Source of the DNA: Pseudoflavonifractor sp964504285
GTDB taxonomy: Bacteria > Bacillota > Clostridia > Oscillospirales > Oscillospiraceae
Length of the DNA: 64,000 nt
NCBI GenBank assembly: GCA_964504285.1
Contig: CAZDDZ010000001.1
Coordinates: 1 to 64,000 of the forward strand
Direction: 5' to 3'
A program made the position numbers and the translations under genes. How positions within the stretch are numbered: the first letter of the stretch is position 1; every line of letters starts with the position of its first letter. Below the pieces are notes generated by a model. It saw only the letters and a list, made by a program, of their open reading frames with translations, had not been told where the DNA came from and did not search any database. Shown here one piece after another: positions 38,301 to 46,534 of this stretch.

Positions 38301-41300
38301 CAGTACTTATGCAGTTGCCCATCAGCCCGAGGCGATCGAGGCCAAGCAGGGCGATATCCTGCGTATTTACAGCAAAGGCGGCACCGCATCATGGACAAAT
38401 GGCGATGATTTATCGCTGGTCTACGACTTTGCCGGTGTGTTCTATAACCTGTTAAAGCAAACGGAGCTTACAAACGGAACGGTTTCTGTCCGTCTGCCCT
38501 GGGATGGAAAGTATATCTTTAAAGCCGGTGTAACTGCGGGGGTACAGAATGCTGTGGTTACAGTGGGGGGAAAGACCGAAACCGTGACTCAGGGTACAAC
38601 CAAGACAATTACCATTCAAACAAATGCAGCAAGCATTGGCAGCAAAATGAACATTGCAATTTCCAATGCCAGCGCCGTGACCGAGGCTACTCTCACGCTG
38701 GATTTAACCTCCATTCCCAACGCAAAACCTGTGGCGTCCAGCGTGGCGTTCAGCGGCATCCTTCATTCGGGACAGTCCCTTGTGGGCACATACAGCTTCA
38801 GTGATCCTGACAAAGGTCAGACCGAGGGCAATACAAAGCTGCGCTGGCTGATGGCGGATACCGAGCAGGGCGAGTATGCACCCATCCCGGACGAAGTTGC
38901 ATCCTCGCTGGTACTCACCGACGCAATGGCGGGGAAATATATCAAGGTTGAGGTAACCCCGTCTGACGTATACGGTCTGGACGGCGACCCTGTGTGCTCT
39001 GCTGCTCAAGGACCTGTGGTCATCAATTATGTCCGCAATCCCAGCCTGGACATTGAGGCCAGCAACAAGGAACCCGTTGGATGGAGCACCAAGAATGGCG
39101 GCACAATGCCCAACAGCAAAGGCGCTGCCCGGAATGGATTCCGTTTTGCCCGTATACCCGCCGCCGAGGTGGACGCCGAGGTGTACTACATCGCCACGCT
39201 CCCCGTCAGTGCCAATTACAAGGCAGGAACATGGATTAAGACGACCTCTGCACTGGGTAAGTTGGGAATCCGCACCACCGGGGGAGAGGTGCTCTCGGTC
39301 ATCGACCTACCCAACACCTCGGGTACCTATCGCTTTGTGGAGCTGCCCAAATTCGCGGTAGAGGGTGGCAGCAGGGTGGAATTCTTCCTCATGGGCGCTG
39401 AGGGCTGCGCTCAGATTGATGCCGACGACTTCCAAATCCTTTATTTAGACCAGGAGAGCCTGCCCGAGTTTGTGGCGCTCCATGACTTTTCGCTGGAAAA
39501 CCAGGCGACCTGCACAATTAATGGCACAGAAAAAACCATTGCGGTGACCGTGCCTTACGGCACCAATGTGACCGCGCTGGAGGTAACAGCCGCCGTATCC
39601 GAGGGCGCGTCCATTACCCCGGCTTCAGGTACCGTGGTGGACTTTACCAAGCCTGTAACCTTCACCATCACAAATGGCGAAACCAGCGTCGAGTGGACGG
39701 TCACTGTAACAGTGAATGAGAAGCGACTGGTGCTCTCCTCAGACAACAAAATTTTGGAGGAGAACTTTAACTGGGCGGTGCAGAAGACCGACCAATTTGT
39801 TATGACCGGCAAAAGCGGTCTAATTAACAAATCGGAATACGGTGCGGGAACAGGTCCGGTAGAATATATCCCCTCCTATTGGGCGGGCTATTACGACCGC
39901 ACAGCTTTTTACAGCCGCGACTTTGTCCATCAGGCGGTGGGTGCGCAGATTGTGGGTCTCTGGGACGAAAACTGGAATATGTTCCATACCTTTGCCGACT
40001 TTGCCAGCTTTGGGCGCAAGTGGTATACCGGCTGGGCCTTTAACTTTGACGGCTCCATTTATAAGCTGGACTATCAAAGCGACAGTTCCTTCGTCCGTGA
40101 GGTGCCCGCCCAGTTTGAACTGGTGGAAAAGGCATACAAGCAGTACCTCTGGAGTGGTGACCGCCGCTATATTGAAGACCCCACCATGTGGAAGTTCTAT
40201 ACCAAGGTGATGACTGACTATGTGGCCTTTCACGACAGCAACGAGAACGGCGTTGCCGAGGGCACCGCAAAGGGCATTTTCCAGGGCTCCTGCTCTTATA
40301 ATGAGCGGGGGAACGAGCCCATTATCGAGGCGGGCGACGCCATCGGTTCCCAGTATCAGGCCACACTGGCTTATGCAGCCATGCTCCGCGAGCGGGGAGA
40401 AACGGCCAAGAGTGAGGAGTGGTTTGCCAAGGCCACCGAGCTGAAGCGCTACTTCAACGAGGAGTGGAGCGTGGTGGAGGGCGTGGATGAGGCTATCTAT
40501 GCCCGGGCTCTGGACAAGGACAACAGTAAAAAATACTACGACTTTGGCAAGGAAAACAGCTGGTTTATGCCTATGAAGCTCATTACTGAGCCAGGCACCA
40601 GGAACGACGCTTATCTGGATTTTATCGTAGCGCAGGTTGGAGACAAAATCGGAAGCGCCAGCGGTTCCCCAAGCAACCTGGAGGCGTGGACGTATCTGCC
40701 CGACACCTTCTTCCCCTATAACCGTGCCGACGAGGCGTGGAAGTACATGAAGTACATCGTCAGCATCAAGGATAACCCACACGAGCGTCCTATACAGGGC
40801 ACCAACGGCGACTATCCCGAAATTTCGTACACCTTCCTCACCCACACCATTGAGGGGATGATGGGCATGGAGGCCGACGCCTACAACCACAAGGTTGCCA
40901 CCGCGCCACGCCTGCCCGCCGAGGTTGGCAATGTGGCGGTCAAGTACATTCAGATGGGTGAGCACAGCATCGACCTTACCCACAGCAGTCTCACCGCCAC
41001 CACCCTGCACAATGACGCTGCCAAACCGCTGGAGTGGGAAATCCGCTTCTATGGCGAATATCCCGGTATTCTGGTGGACGGCAGCTATGTAAAGACTCGG
41101 CAGAAGGATGTAAACGGAGTTACCGTCAGCTACGTCACCGCAACCGTCCCTGCTGGCAGCACTGTTTCGGCAGAAGCCACCAGTGAGAGCGCCCCCGTTA
41201 CGCCGCCTAGCTCCGGATCTGTCAGCACCACAACCACCACAACAACCAAAAACGAGGACGGATCTACTACCAAGACGGTGACCGACAAGAAGACGGGGGA

Positions 41301-42054
41301 GAGCATCGCCACCACCACCTACCCTGACGGCACCAAGGTGATTACCACCAGCAAGGACGGCCTGAGCAAGGTGACTCTACCCGCTGGCGAGGAGAGCGCC
41401 AAGGTGACCATCCCTGCCAAGAACATGACTCCCGGCACCGTAGCCGTTATCGTGAAGGCCGACGGCACCGAGGAAATTGTCAAGAGCTCTGTAACCACCA
41501 ACGGCGGTGTGAGCGTAATTATCACCGAGGGCGCAACCCTGAAAATCGTGGACAACAGCAAGTCGTTTGCCGATGTGGCAAGCGGCAACTGGGCGGCGGA
41601 CGCGGTGCAGTTTGTCGCCAGCCGCGAGTTGTTCACCGGCACCGGCAATAATAGCTTTAGCCCCATGGGCGGGATGACCCGCGGAATGCTGGTGACCGTT
41701 CTGGCTCGTCTGGACGGTCAGGACACCACCGGCGGGGAGACCTGGTACAGCAAGGGTGCCCAGTGGGCCAAGGAGCAGGGCGTCAGCGACGGCGCAGCAC
41801 CCGAGGCAAGCATCACCCGTGAGCAGCTGGCTGTTATGCTCTACCGCTATGCCAAGGCCGAAAAGACTGCGGCCGACATGGATAAGTTCACCGACGCCGC
41901 CGGTATTTCCGGTTTTGCCACGGAGGCCATGGAATGGGTAGTATCCACCGGGATTCTCCAGGGCAACGGCGGTAAGCTCAATCCCCAGGGCAATGCCACG
42001 AGAGCGGAAGTTGCAGCAATGCTGGAGCGTTTTGTGAAAAATCAAGTGAAGTAA
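35368..42054 (+). CDS. SLH protein fusing LamG, metallophosphatase and glycosidase
   Basis: A 2228-residue exported protein. Order: signal peptide (1-29); LamG/concanavalin-like domain (about 35-270); calcineurin-like phosphoesterase (about 350-600) with SDIHIG, TGDFTD, GNHDVRG, FAHQALND and SGHIHNG, so all metal-binding motifs are present; three NPSFED-type carbohydrate-binding-like sandwiches (near 745, 870 and 1220); an Ig-like module near 1375-1450; an alpha/alpha six-hairpin glycosidase domain (about 1450-1870; YWAGYYDRTAFYSRDF, GDAIGSQYQATLAYA); a Thr-rich linker; and three SLH domains from about 2065. It starts 16 bp after the cupin gene. It may remove phosphate and sugars from a surface or host glycan outside the cell, supplying the importer. 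The glycosidase family and substrate are not determined. Confidence 0.88.
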   Translation: MKQNFKKFCALFCVFAVIVGIFPAGALGGNVIDPLTDGLVLYSSFDAEDVDGVTVKDLSGNSHHGTATDAVQYVEGVSGKAFSLKNQENAGSKTSVANQYINFGDSGEILPDNEDFTVAMWYRTTGNGTDNAALLCNSDFSQRSTQGFGIGNFLGNPRLNFVAEASGTMTRKRIEGGPPLNTTLMDKGWHLFTAVIDRGGRLALYVDKVKVDETNPDNADISTLTGSINLGMPLVLGAGGNFKTGATNCDVDELRIYSRALTPEEISALYDLNDPNAVTSPEAAIRALRAISAELDAMTANVVFPEKDIVTMKSAVTEAITKAGDMDAETAAALLEKIEADYKAFLVGAEPAASFSVLSDIHIGSAGDAVTQNLTTALKDIKKINPATAVGLAFTGDFTDSSTEEQYKAFYDILKSEKPVADEGIMVVMGNHDVRGGGPGLNDPSDPSKFTNWLTIKSRYLTNNAPYMPQSSQVPYQVKELGGYTFIVLNTELSLKDAPYLSNTQLDWLEEAVKTAYNAAPEKPIFIFAHQALNDTHWKGNAGDGFDGINPDGTPKSYQTGADAKVKDIMEKYPNCFFFSGHIHNGFGVAEAIIRDFGVCVDVPSFTRTELGVKDKGIGYQIYVYDDAVAVRARNFVTGTWYPQHDIIVSLPAMPKDYQPGKAIMDHSASYKPGELDKLKEIMNQVTPLLTKKYNQSGVTTDTATVPSEYFYHADDLKAIAALQSGLRAAVVAAPMPGSGSYGPNLVKNSGFDSVVDWSFSEGGVASGHFYLNSGGSMVQEITIPATSTYQIEGKMKTPNAAVDCKFGIRYKGGAVIRETAVAQNLSYATVDLGVHSLAKDDVVELYVTRGATGGYINGDDLLLYDTNYVEPGPVYSGNLLTNPSFEDSGTGWYFENNQNNGMPAGNGAGIQGNNPHSGTKGFFLDGGSSNGLYQEIVAPYNGWYKASAFIATGGANTTFGIKNTTAGTEQKLTLPNGSTYAVAHQPEAIEAKQGDILRIYSKGGTASWTNGDDLSLVYDFAGVFYNLLKQTELTNGTVSVRLPWDGKYIFKAGVTAGVQNAVVTVGGKTETVTQGTTKTITIQTNAASIGSKMNIAISNASAVTEATLTLDLTSIPNAKPVASSVAFSGILHSGQSLVGTYSFSDPDKGQTEGNTKLRWLMADTEQGEYAPIPDEVASSLVLTDAMAGKYIKVEVTPSDVYGLDGDPVCSAAQGPVVINYVRNPSLDIEASNKEPVGWSTKNGGTMPNSKGAARNGFRFARIPAAEVDAEVYYIATLPVSANYKAGTWIKTTSALGKLGIRTTGGEVLSVIDLPNTSGTYRFVELPKFAVEGGSRVEFFLMGAEGCAQIDADDFQILYLDQESLPEFVALHDFSLENQATCTINGTEKTIAVTVPYGTNVTALEVTAAVSEGASITPASGTVVDFTKPVTFTITNGETSVEWTVTVTVNEKRLVLSSDNKILEENFNWAVQKTDQFVMTGKSGLINKSEYGAGTGPVEYIPSYWAGYYDRTAFYSRDFVHQAVGAQIVGLWDENWNMFHTFADFASFGRKWYTGWAFNFDGSIYKLDYQSDSSFVREVPAQFELVEKAYKQYLWSGDRRYIEDPTMWKFYTKVMTDYVAFHDSNENGVAEGTAKGIFQGSCSYNERGNEPIIEAGDAIGSQYQATLAYAAMLRERGETAKSEEWFAKATELKRYFNEEWSVVEGVDEAIYARALDKDNSKKYYDFGKENSWFMPMKLITEPGTRNDAYLDFIVAQVGDKIGSASGSPSNLEAWTYLPDTFFPYNRADEAWKYMKYIVSIKDNPHERPIQGTNGDYPEISYTFLTHTIEGMMGMEADAYNHKVATAPRLPAEVGNVAVKYIQMGEHSIDLTHSSLTATTLHNDAAKPLEWEIRFYGEYPGILVDGSYVKTRQKDVNGVTVSYVTATVPAGSTVSAEATSESAPVTPPSSGSVSTTTTTTTKNEDGSTTKTVTDKKTGESIATTTYPDGTKVITTSKDGLSKVTLPAGEESAKVTIPAKNMTPGTVAVIVKADGTEEIVKSSVTTNGGVSVIITEGATLKIVDNSKSFADVASGNWAADAVQFVASRELFTGTGNNSFSPMGGMTRGMLVTVLARLDGQDTTGGETWYSKGAQWAKEQGVSDGAAPEASITREQLAVMLYRYAKAEKTAADMDKFTDAAGISGFATEAMEWVVSTGILQGNGGKLNPQGNATRAEVAAMLERFVKNQVK

Positions 42055-42067
42055 TCTACCTTTATTT

Positions 42068-42106
42068 AGGGTGGGCAAGGTGATCCTTGCCCACCCTATG
42101 CTTTTT
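42068..42106 (+). terminator. intrinsic terminator after the 2228-residue SLH gene
   Basis: A perfect 13-bp stem (AGGGTGGGCAAGG at 42068-42080 with 42085-42097), TGAT loop, then ATGCTTTTT. It ends the sugar operon and isolates the following three-gene group. Confidence 0.88.
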
Positions 42107-42350
42107 GGCTTGCGCCGCCATCGTTCTCCGTGCTGTATTCCACGTTCCGCTTGCTTTGGTTTTCACTTTTGTGTTCTGTTTTTCCTCCGCGAGCCCACAG
42201 ATCTATCCGGTAATTATAAACAGGTGATACGGACGAACATTTTTTGTGACAGACTTCGTGCTTAAGGGATAAAAAACGTGTAACATCTTTGTTATACGCT
42301 GTATATTATGTGAGTGTGGAGAAAGTCGTATGTTTCTGCCGTGAATCGCT
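42107..42350. other. intergenic region with a small palindrome
   Basis: No gene seen. An imperfect 20-bp palindrome GTGTAACA-TCTT-TGTTATAC at 42278-42297 (one G-T mismatch) could be an operator for the downstream small-protein gene. Otherwise AT-rich without a convincing vegetative promoter. Confidence 0.4.
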
Positions 42351-42379
42351 ACACACAGTACGACATGCCACATAGAATA
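42351..42379 (+). promoter_or_regulatory. possible sporulation (sigma-K-like) promoter
   Basis: CATAGAATA at 42371-42379 fits the sigma-K -10 pattern CATAnnnTA. ACACAC at 42351-42356 supplies AC at a -35-like distance (15-16 bp). It lies 48 bp before the small-protein start. Related CATAnAAT boxes occur at similar distances before the next two genes. Confidence 0.4.
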
Positions 42380-42418
42380 GAATGGACCACAATACAAACC
42401 TAATCAGGAGGAACAACC

Positions 42419-42697
42419 ATGTCTATGCCAGTAATTACAGCAAGCACCACCACTCGAAGCCAGGCGGTTACGGATCTTATTCAGTCCGTTGCTTTGGAAG
42501 AGACGGCTCTTTCTCATATCCTTAACGCCGAGGGAGAAAAACTGCAGGCGGCTATTAAAATGGAGGGCATTACCGCTGACAAGTTGCTCTGCGTTAATAA
42601 ATCCGTGCAGTCGATGGTAAATGCAGCCACTCGCCTCGAGATGGTGCTGCAAGCAAAGCTCGAAATGGTTGCGTGCGATATTTGCCCGACCTGCTAA
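42419..42697 (+). CDS. small stand-alone NAEGEK-domain protein
   Basis: A 92-residue protein without signal peptide or membrane helix, made almost entirely of one helical domain: DLIQSVALEETALSHILNAE near residue 19, a second amphipathic region VNKSVQSMVNAATRLEMVL near 53, and a Cys tail CDICPTC at the end. The same domain forms the C-terminus of the proteins encoded at 42991 and 46535. AGGAGG lies 7 bp before the ATG. It has its own terminator and a sporulation-like promoter box. I recognise no named family. It may be a stand-alone adaptor that mixes with the two larger proteins in an assembled layer, perhaps on the spore. Confidence 0.82.
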   Translation: MSMPVITASTTTRSQAVTDLIQSVALEETALSHILNAEGEKLQAAIKMEGITADKLLCVNKSVQSMVNAATRLEMVLQAKLEMVACDICPTC

Positions 42698-42711
42698 TCA
42701 ATTGTATTTAT

Positions 42712-42753
42712 AAAATCGGCTGTGGAGACTTATTTTCCACAGCCGATTTTACC
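42712..42753 (+). terminator. intrinsic terminator after the small NAEGEK gene
   Basis: A 15-bp perfect stem (AAAATCGGCTGTGGA at 42712-42726 with 42736-42750). The 3' arm ends in TTTT. It separates the 92-residue gene from the 1110-residue gene, so each of the pair has its own transcript. Confidence 0.85.
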
Positions 42754-42904
42754 CTCAGCTTACAAAGTGCAGTACACCTCAGCCGCTGAAGCACGGCCAT
42801 GTGTCTAAAAACCGTGTTGTACGCTGTCAATCGAGGGTATCATGTGTTGAGAAAAAGAAAAGTACAAGCCTGGAGAAAAGTCATATTGTGTCGGCGATGA
42901 AAGA
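42754..42904. other. intergenic region before the DUF11-array gene
   Basis: No supported gene. A 61-codon frame at 42801-42986 lacks a ribosome site and resembles no family. The region leads to the CATAAAATG box at 42925. Confidence 0.4.
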
Positions 42905-42933
42905 ACCTATTTATCATATGCCCCATAAAATGT
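42905..42933 (+). promoter_or_regulatory. possible sporulation (sigma-K-like) promoter
   Basis: AACC at 42905-42908, a 16-bp spacer, then CATAAAATG at 42925-42933. This fits the sigma-K pattern (mACm, 16-17 bp, CATAnnnTA) except for the last base. It lies 58 bp before the 1110-residue gene. Confidence 0.4.
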
Positions 42934-42990
42934 ACTGTCCCCTATGCAGACGGAAAGGGACAAATCAGATCATGAAAGTGGTGTAACTTC

Positions 42991-45900
42991 ATGCCTCAAA
43001 TATTAGTAACCGTAGACCAGGCAACGGTTAAATATAATCCCTTTAACATCACTATGAACGCTAGCTTTAATGGTATTGTCGGCGCCATTAACTCGGCACA
43101 AATCATTACCACGTTACCGAGCTATATCACCTATACTGAACCGCCCATTGTCCCTCCGCTGCAAAATGTGTTTCACAATCATTTGCCGGACGGAAGCACC
43201 GAGCTCATTTTTGACTTTGGTGCAATCACGGACTTGGGGCAGGCCATCGTTCTCACCTATACGGCGCAGTTTAAAGTCGGTACTCCCAGCGGCACTGTTT
43301 ATCAGGGAGACTATGACCTGTATGTAAACGGCGGCATGGTTTCCACGGTAAAATCTCCTCCTGTTACGCTCCAACTCACACCGATCTGGAGCCTCGACAA
43401 AGTCATGCCCATTCCCGCAAGCAATCAGCCCGCCCCCGGCGGCAGCGCCATCTATCTTCTGCGCCTCACCAACACCGGGGATGCCGGTGTGCCTATCTCC
43501 AACGTAACGGTAACCGACACGCTCCCCGCCGGTATGTCCTTTGCCCCCAACTTTGTTCCTTACGGCATTGATTGGAGCGGCACAGACCCTTCAGCCGATG
43601 CAAACGGCGTAGTGGTCGGTAACACAGTGACCTTTAACATCCTAAACTATCACGGCACAGCTTATTATATGATTTTTAAGGTGATTATTTCCCCAACAGT
43701 CCCGCCTAACACCCAAATCACCAATACCGCAAACTGGAAAGTAGGCGGAGTTGATAAAGCGCCCGCCAGTCAGACGACCACTGTCACTGCCCTTAGCCCA
43801 GACGCACAGATAGGAAAATACGGCCCATCCTATTCCAAGGCCGGCAACGACATTGACTATGATCTCTATTTTTCTAATCCCAGCAACGGAACCATTAATA
43901 ATATGGTCATGATTGACGAAATTCCACCAGAGGTCATTTTGCAAAAGGTGTTCCCCGGTAGCTTTTATATTCCGGTAGTCAATATTTTTCCCAATTATAG
44001 CTATACCTTTGATTATGAAATCGATGGAAGCGGCACGTTTGTCGGGGCCACCACATTCCCGTATAACAACCCTAATACCTGGACCTATCTTGACCTGACC
44101 GGTGTGGGCGGTAAGGTCACTCGAGTCCGTTGGCAGTTCCCTGTGGTAGAGGAAGGCTTACAGCAATATGAGCCGCCCCGGCTGGTAGGTGTGGTTGATC
44201 CCTATACCACAGAAGCAAGCACGATCAACAAGGTGAATCTCAATTACAGCGTGGGGGGCGTGCCCGAAACACACACCGCAACCGTCACAACGCTGCTAAA
44301 CGGTACCGCCAGTATTTCCGGCTACAAGACAAATAGCCCCAACTATAACGTGGTTCCCACGCAAACCATCCGTTACCAAGGGGCTGTCAGCAGTTGGGAT
44401 TCGCAAATTGATAACCCTGTGGTGGTCGACCTGCTTCCTCCCGAAGTGGATTACGCCGGAAACTGGCAGATTGCTTACAGCGACTATTTTGACAATTACG
44501 CCTACTACACCAGACCCGGCAATCCGGGCCCCATCCCCGTGCCGGTTATCAACGTCATCCCCAATTATAACGGCAGCGGCAGAACCCTAGTGCGTTTTAC
44601 GCTCAGCGGCTTCTCCGTGCTCCAGCGCAGCGCCCTGTATGTAGGTTTCGATGTAACCGTGAAGGTAGGGGCTACCGGAACCATCACCAATACCATGATT
44701 TTCGGCAACAAGGGCCTTACCACGGTTCCTGCCGGAACCTCTCCGGCCAACCGATTTCCCGATGTCATTGACGCGGATGCGGACGGCATTACCAATGAGA
44801 CCTTATACCAGACTTATCCGGTTGTCAATTCCATTAACTTTGCCACCAGCCTTGCCTCGGATAAAAAGGTGAAGGGTGAACTGGATACCGACTATACGGA
44901 GGAGCCTGAAGTGGGCAACACCACCCAGGGCGGCGCGGTAGACTATAAGCTTACCGTCTCTAACATCGGTAACGTGGATATCGAGTCCTTTGAGATTGTC
45001 GACATTCTGCCCTATATTGGAGACACCGGCGTTATCTCGAACACCCCGCGGCTGTCTCAATTCCCCGTTTATATTACAGGCGCGGTAACTGCCGCCGTCG
45101 CACCCCCGGTCACGGGAGACCCGCCCCCGCAGTTGCAGGTATGGTATTCCTTCAGCAGCGACCCCGTGCGCTTCGACGCCACAGGTACCGGTACCATCGG
45201 CACCGTAAACGACTGGACGCTCGTTCCGCCCGCCGATATGACCACAGTCAAGTCGGTAAAAATTAAGAGTGTGAACACACTCCTCCATCCCGGTCAAGCG
45301 CTGACCATCCACATGGGCGGCGTGGCTCCCGTGGGTGTACCGCAGGGCCTTGTGGCGTGGAACAGCTTTGCGCTCAATGCCTTCTATTTTAACCAAGCCG
45401 GTGTGCTGACAAATCTTCTGCCGGTAGAACCTGAAAAGGTAGGCGTTCAGGTAAAGCAGCCTGCCGGCAAAATTACCATTGGCGACTATGTGTGGGAAGA
45501 CCTTAACGGCAATGGCATCCAAGACCCCGGTGAGCCCGGTGTCAACGGCGTAACAGTGCAGCTTTATGACAGCACAGGAACAGCGCTGCTGGACTCTACC
45601 GTCACGGCGAATACAATCACCGGCAGCCCGGGTTACTATCTCTTTACCAACAAGGACCCCGGCTGTTATGTGGTGAAGTTCCTTCTGCCTGCAAATTATG
45701 CCTTTACCATTCAAAATGCGGGCACAGATCCTACCATTAACTCCAAGGCCAATCCCTTGACCGGTAAAACTGCGATGTTCTGCGTCACCACTCCCGGCGG
45801 CAGTAATCTTACCATTGACGCAGGCATTCTCTGCCCCATCACCATCTATGCCAAAAACCGCTGCATTTATGAGGGGGACCCATTTGATCCCATGTTGGGA

Positions 45901-46323
45901 GTAAGTGCAACCGACTGTAAAGGAAATCCTGTTCCGGTGACTGTGATTCAGAATAACGTCAATGTCGACGTGCCCGGGCTTTACAGTGTCACCTATCAGG
46001 CAATCAGCAAGGGTGGGCAAAAAGTCACGAAAACCGTGACGGTTAAGGTGGCGAAAAAGAGTGTCTACCACCAGGCCATTAACGATGTGATTGAGTCGGT
46101 GGCACTGGAGCAGGCAGCGCTGTCCCACATTTTAAACGCCGAGGGAGAGAAATTGCAAAAGGCCCTAAAAATGCAGCTATCCAATTTGGACCTTATGGAC
46201 TTTAATCAATCCGTAACGGAAACCACCAATGCCATTTCTTTGCTGGAATCGGTTTTGCATGAAAAACTCTCCATTGTCAGCTGCGACTTTGAGTGCGGCT
46301 GCTGGGGTACGGAAAACCCGTAA
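42991..46323 (+). CDS. DUF11/SdrD-B array protein with NAEGEK C-terminus
   Basis: A 1110-residue protein beginning MPQILVTVDQ with no signal peptide. Repeated DUF11-type beta-sandwiches span about 1-830 (SAIYLLRLTNTGDAGVPISN near 151; VDYKLTVSNIGNVDIESFEI near 651). An SdrD-B/Cna-B-like domain at about 830-945 carries the GDYVWEDLNGNGIQDPGEPG signature. A DUF5011-like Ig domain follows at about 950-1020, then the C-terminal helical domain with ALSHILNAEGEKLQ at 1041-1054 and a Cys tail (SCDFECGCW). Missing signal peptide in a protein built of surface-type domains suggests assembly from the cytoplasm, as for spore coat or exosporium proteins. The ribosome site is weak (GTGGTG). Confidence 0.85.
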   Translation: MPQILVTVDQATVKYNPFNITMNASFNGIVGAINSAQIITTLPSYITYTEPPIVPPLQNVFHNHLPDGSTELIFDFGAITDLGQAIVLTYTAQFKVGTPSGTVYQGDYDLYVNGGMVSTVKSPPVTLQLTPIWSLDKVMPIPASNQPAPGGSAIYLLRLTNTGDAGVPISNVTVTDTLPAGMSFAPNFVPYGIDWSGTDPSADANGVVVGNTVTFNILNYHGTAYYMIFKVIISPTVPPNTQITNTANWKVGGVDKAPASQTTTVTALSPDAQIGKYGPSYSKAGNDIDYDLYFSNPSNGTINNMVMIDEIPPEVILQKVFPGSFYIPVVNIFPNYSYTFDYEIDGSGTFVGATTFPYNNPNTWTYLDLTGVGGKVTRVRWQFPVVEEGLQQYEPPRLVGVVDPYTTEASTINKVNLNYSVGGVPETHTATVTTLLNGTASISGYKTNSPNYNVVPTQTIRYQGAVSSWDSQIDNPVVVDLLPPEVDYAGNWQIAYSDYFDNYAYYTRPGNPGPIPVPVINVIPNYNGSGRTLVRFTLSGFSVLQRSALYVGFDVTVKVGATGTITNTMIFGNKGLTTVPAGTSPANRFPDVIDADADGITNETLYQTYPVVNSINFATSLASDKKVKGELDTDYTEEPEVGNTTQGGAVDYKLTVSNIGNVDIESFEIVDILPYIGDTGVISNTPRLSQFPVYITGAVTAAVAPPVTGDPPPQLQVWYSFSSDPVRFDATGTGTIGTVNDWTLVPPADMTTVKSVKIKSVNTLLHPGQALTIHMGGVAPVGVPQGLVAWNSFALNAFYFNQAGVLTNLLPVEPEKVGVQVKQPAGKITIGDYVWEDLNGNGIQDPGEPGVNGVTVQLYDSTGTALLDSTVTANTITGSPGYYLFTNKDPGCYVVKFLLPANYAFTIQNAGTDPTINSKANPLTGKTAMFCVTTPGGSNLTIDAGILCPITIYAKNRCIYEGDPFDPMLGVSATDCKGNPVPVTVIQNNVNVDVPGLYSVTYQAISKGGQKVTKTVTVKVAKKSVYHQAINDVIESVALEQAALSHILNAEGEKLQKALKMQLSNLDLMDFNQSVTETTNAISLLESVLHEKLSIVSCDFECGCWGTENP

Positions 46324-46339
46324 AGTGTAGGCTATACAA

Positions 46340-46376
46340 ACAGCCGGCTCACACCTCACGGTGAGCCGGCTGTTCC
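46340..46376 (+). terminator. hairpin terminator after the DUF11-array gene
   Basis: A perfect 13-bp GC-rich stem (ACAGCCGGCTCAC at 46340-46352 with 46361-46373) beginning 17 bp after the stop. The T-tract is short (TGTT), so termination may be incomplete. Confidence 0.65.
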
Positions 46377-46485
46377 ATAAAAGCAGACTATGACGTAAGC
46401 GGTGCAAATGTGCAGACGCTGGTGCCGGACGGTCAAAGCCGAACGTGCAGGGCAACTTTCGGTTGAGCAAGAAAAGACATTCTGA

Positions 46486-46494
46486 CATATAATG
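46486..46494 (+). promoter_or_regulatory. CATATAATG box before the Cys-rich gene
   Basis: CATATAATG lies 49 bp before the start of the 335-residue gene and matches the CATAnAAT boxes of the two upstream genes. It also contains TATAAT with TTGAGC 19 bp upstream (46463-46468), so a vegetative promoter with a long spacer is an alternative reading. Confidence 0.4.
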
Positions 46495-46534
46495 GAGAAG
46501 CAGGAACCATTACTTTCAAAGGAGTACCTCCATT

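Noticed and set aside
39820..41010. 396-codon antisense frame in the 2228-residue SLH gene
   Set aside because: Shadow of the six-hairpin glycosidase coding region; no independent support.
42801..42986. 61-codon frame before the DUF11-array gene
   Set aside because: No ribosome site, overlaps the promoter box of the next gene, no similarity to known proteins.
44803..46128. 441-codon antisense frame within the DUF11-array gene
   Set aside because: Shadow of a gene with strong domain signatures on the plus strand; no family resemblance of its own.
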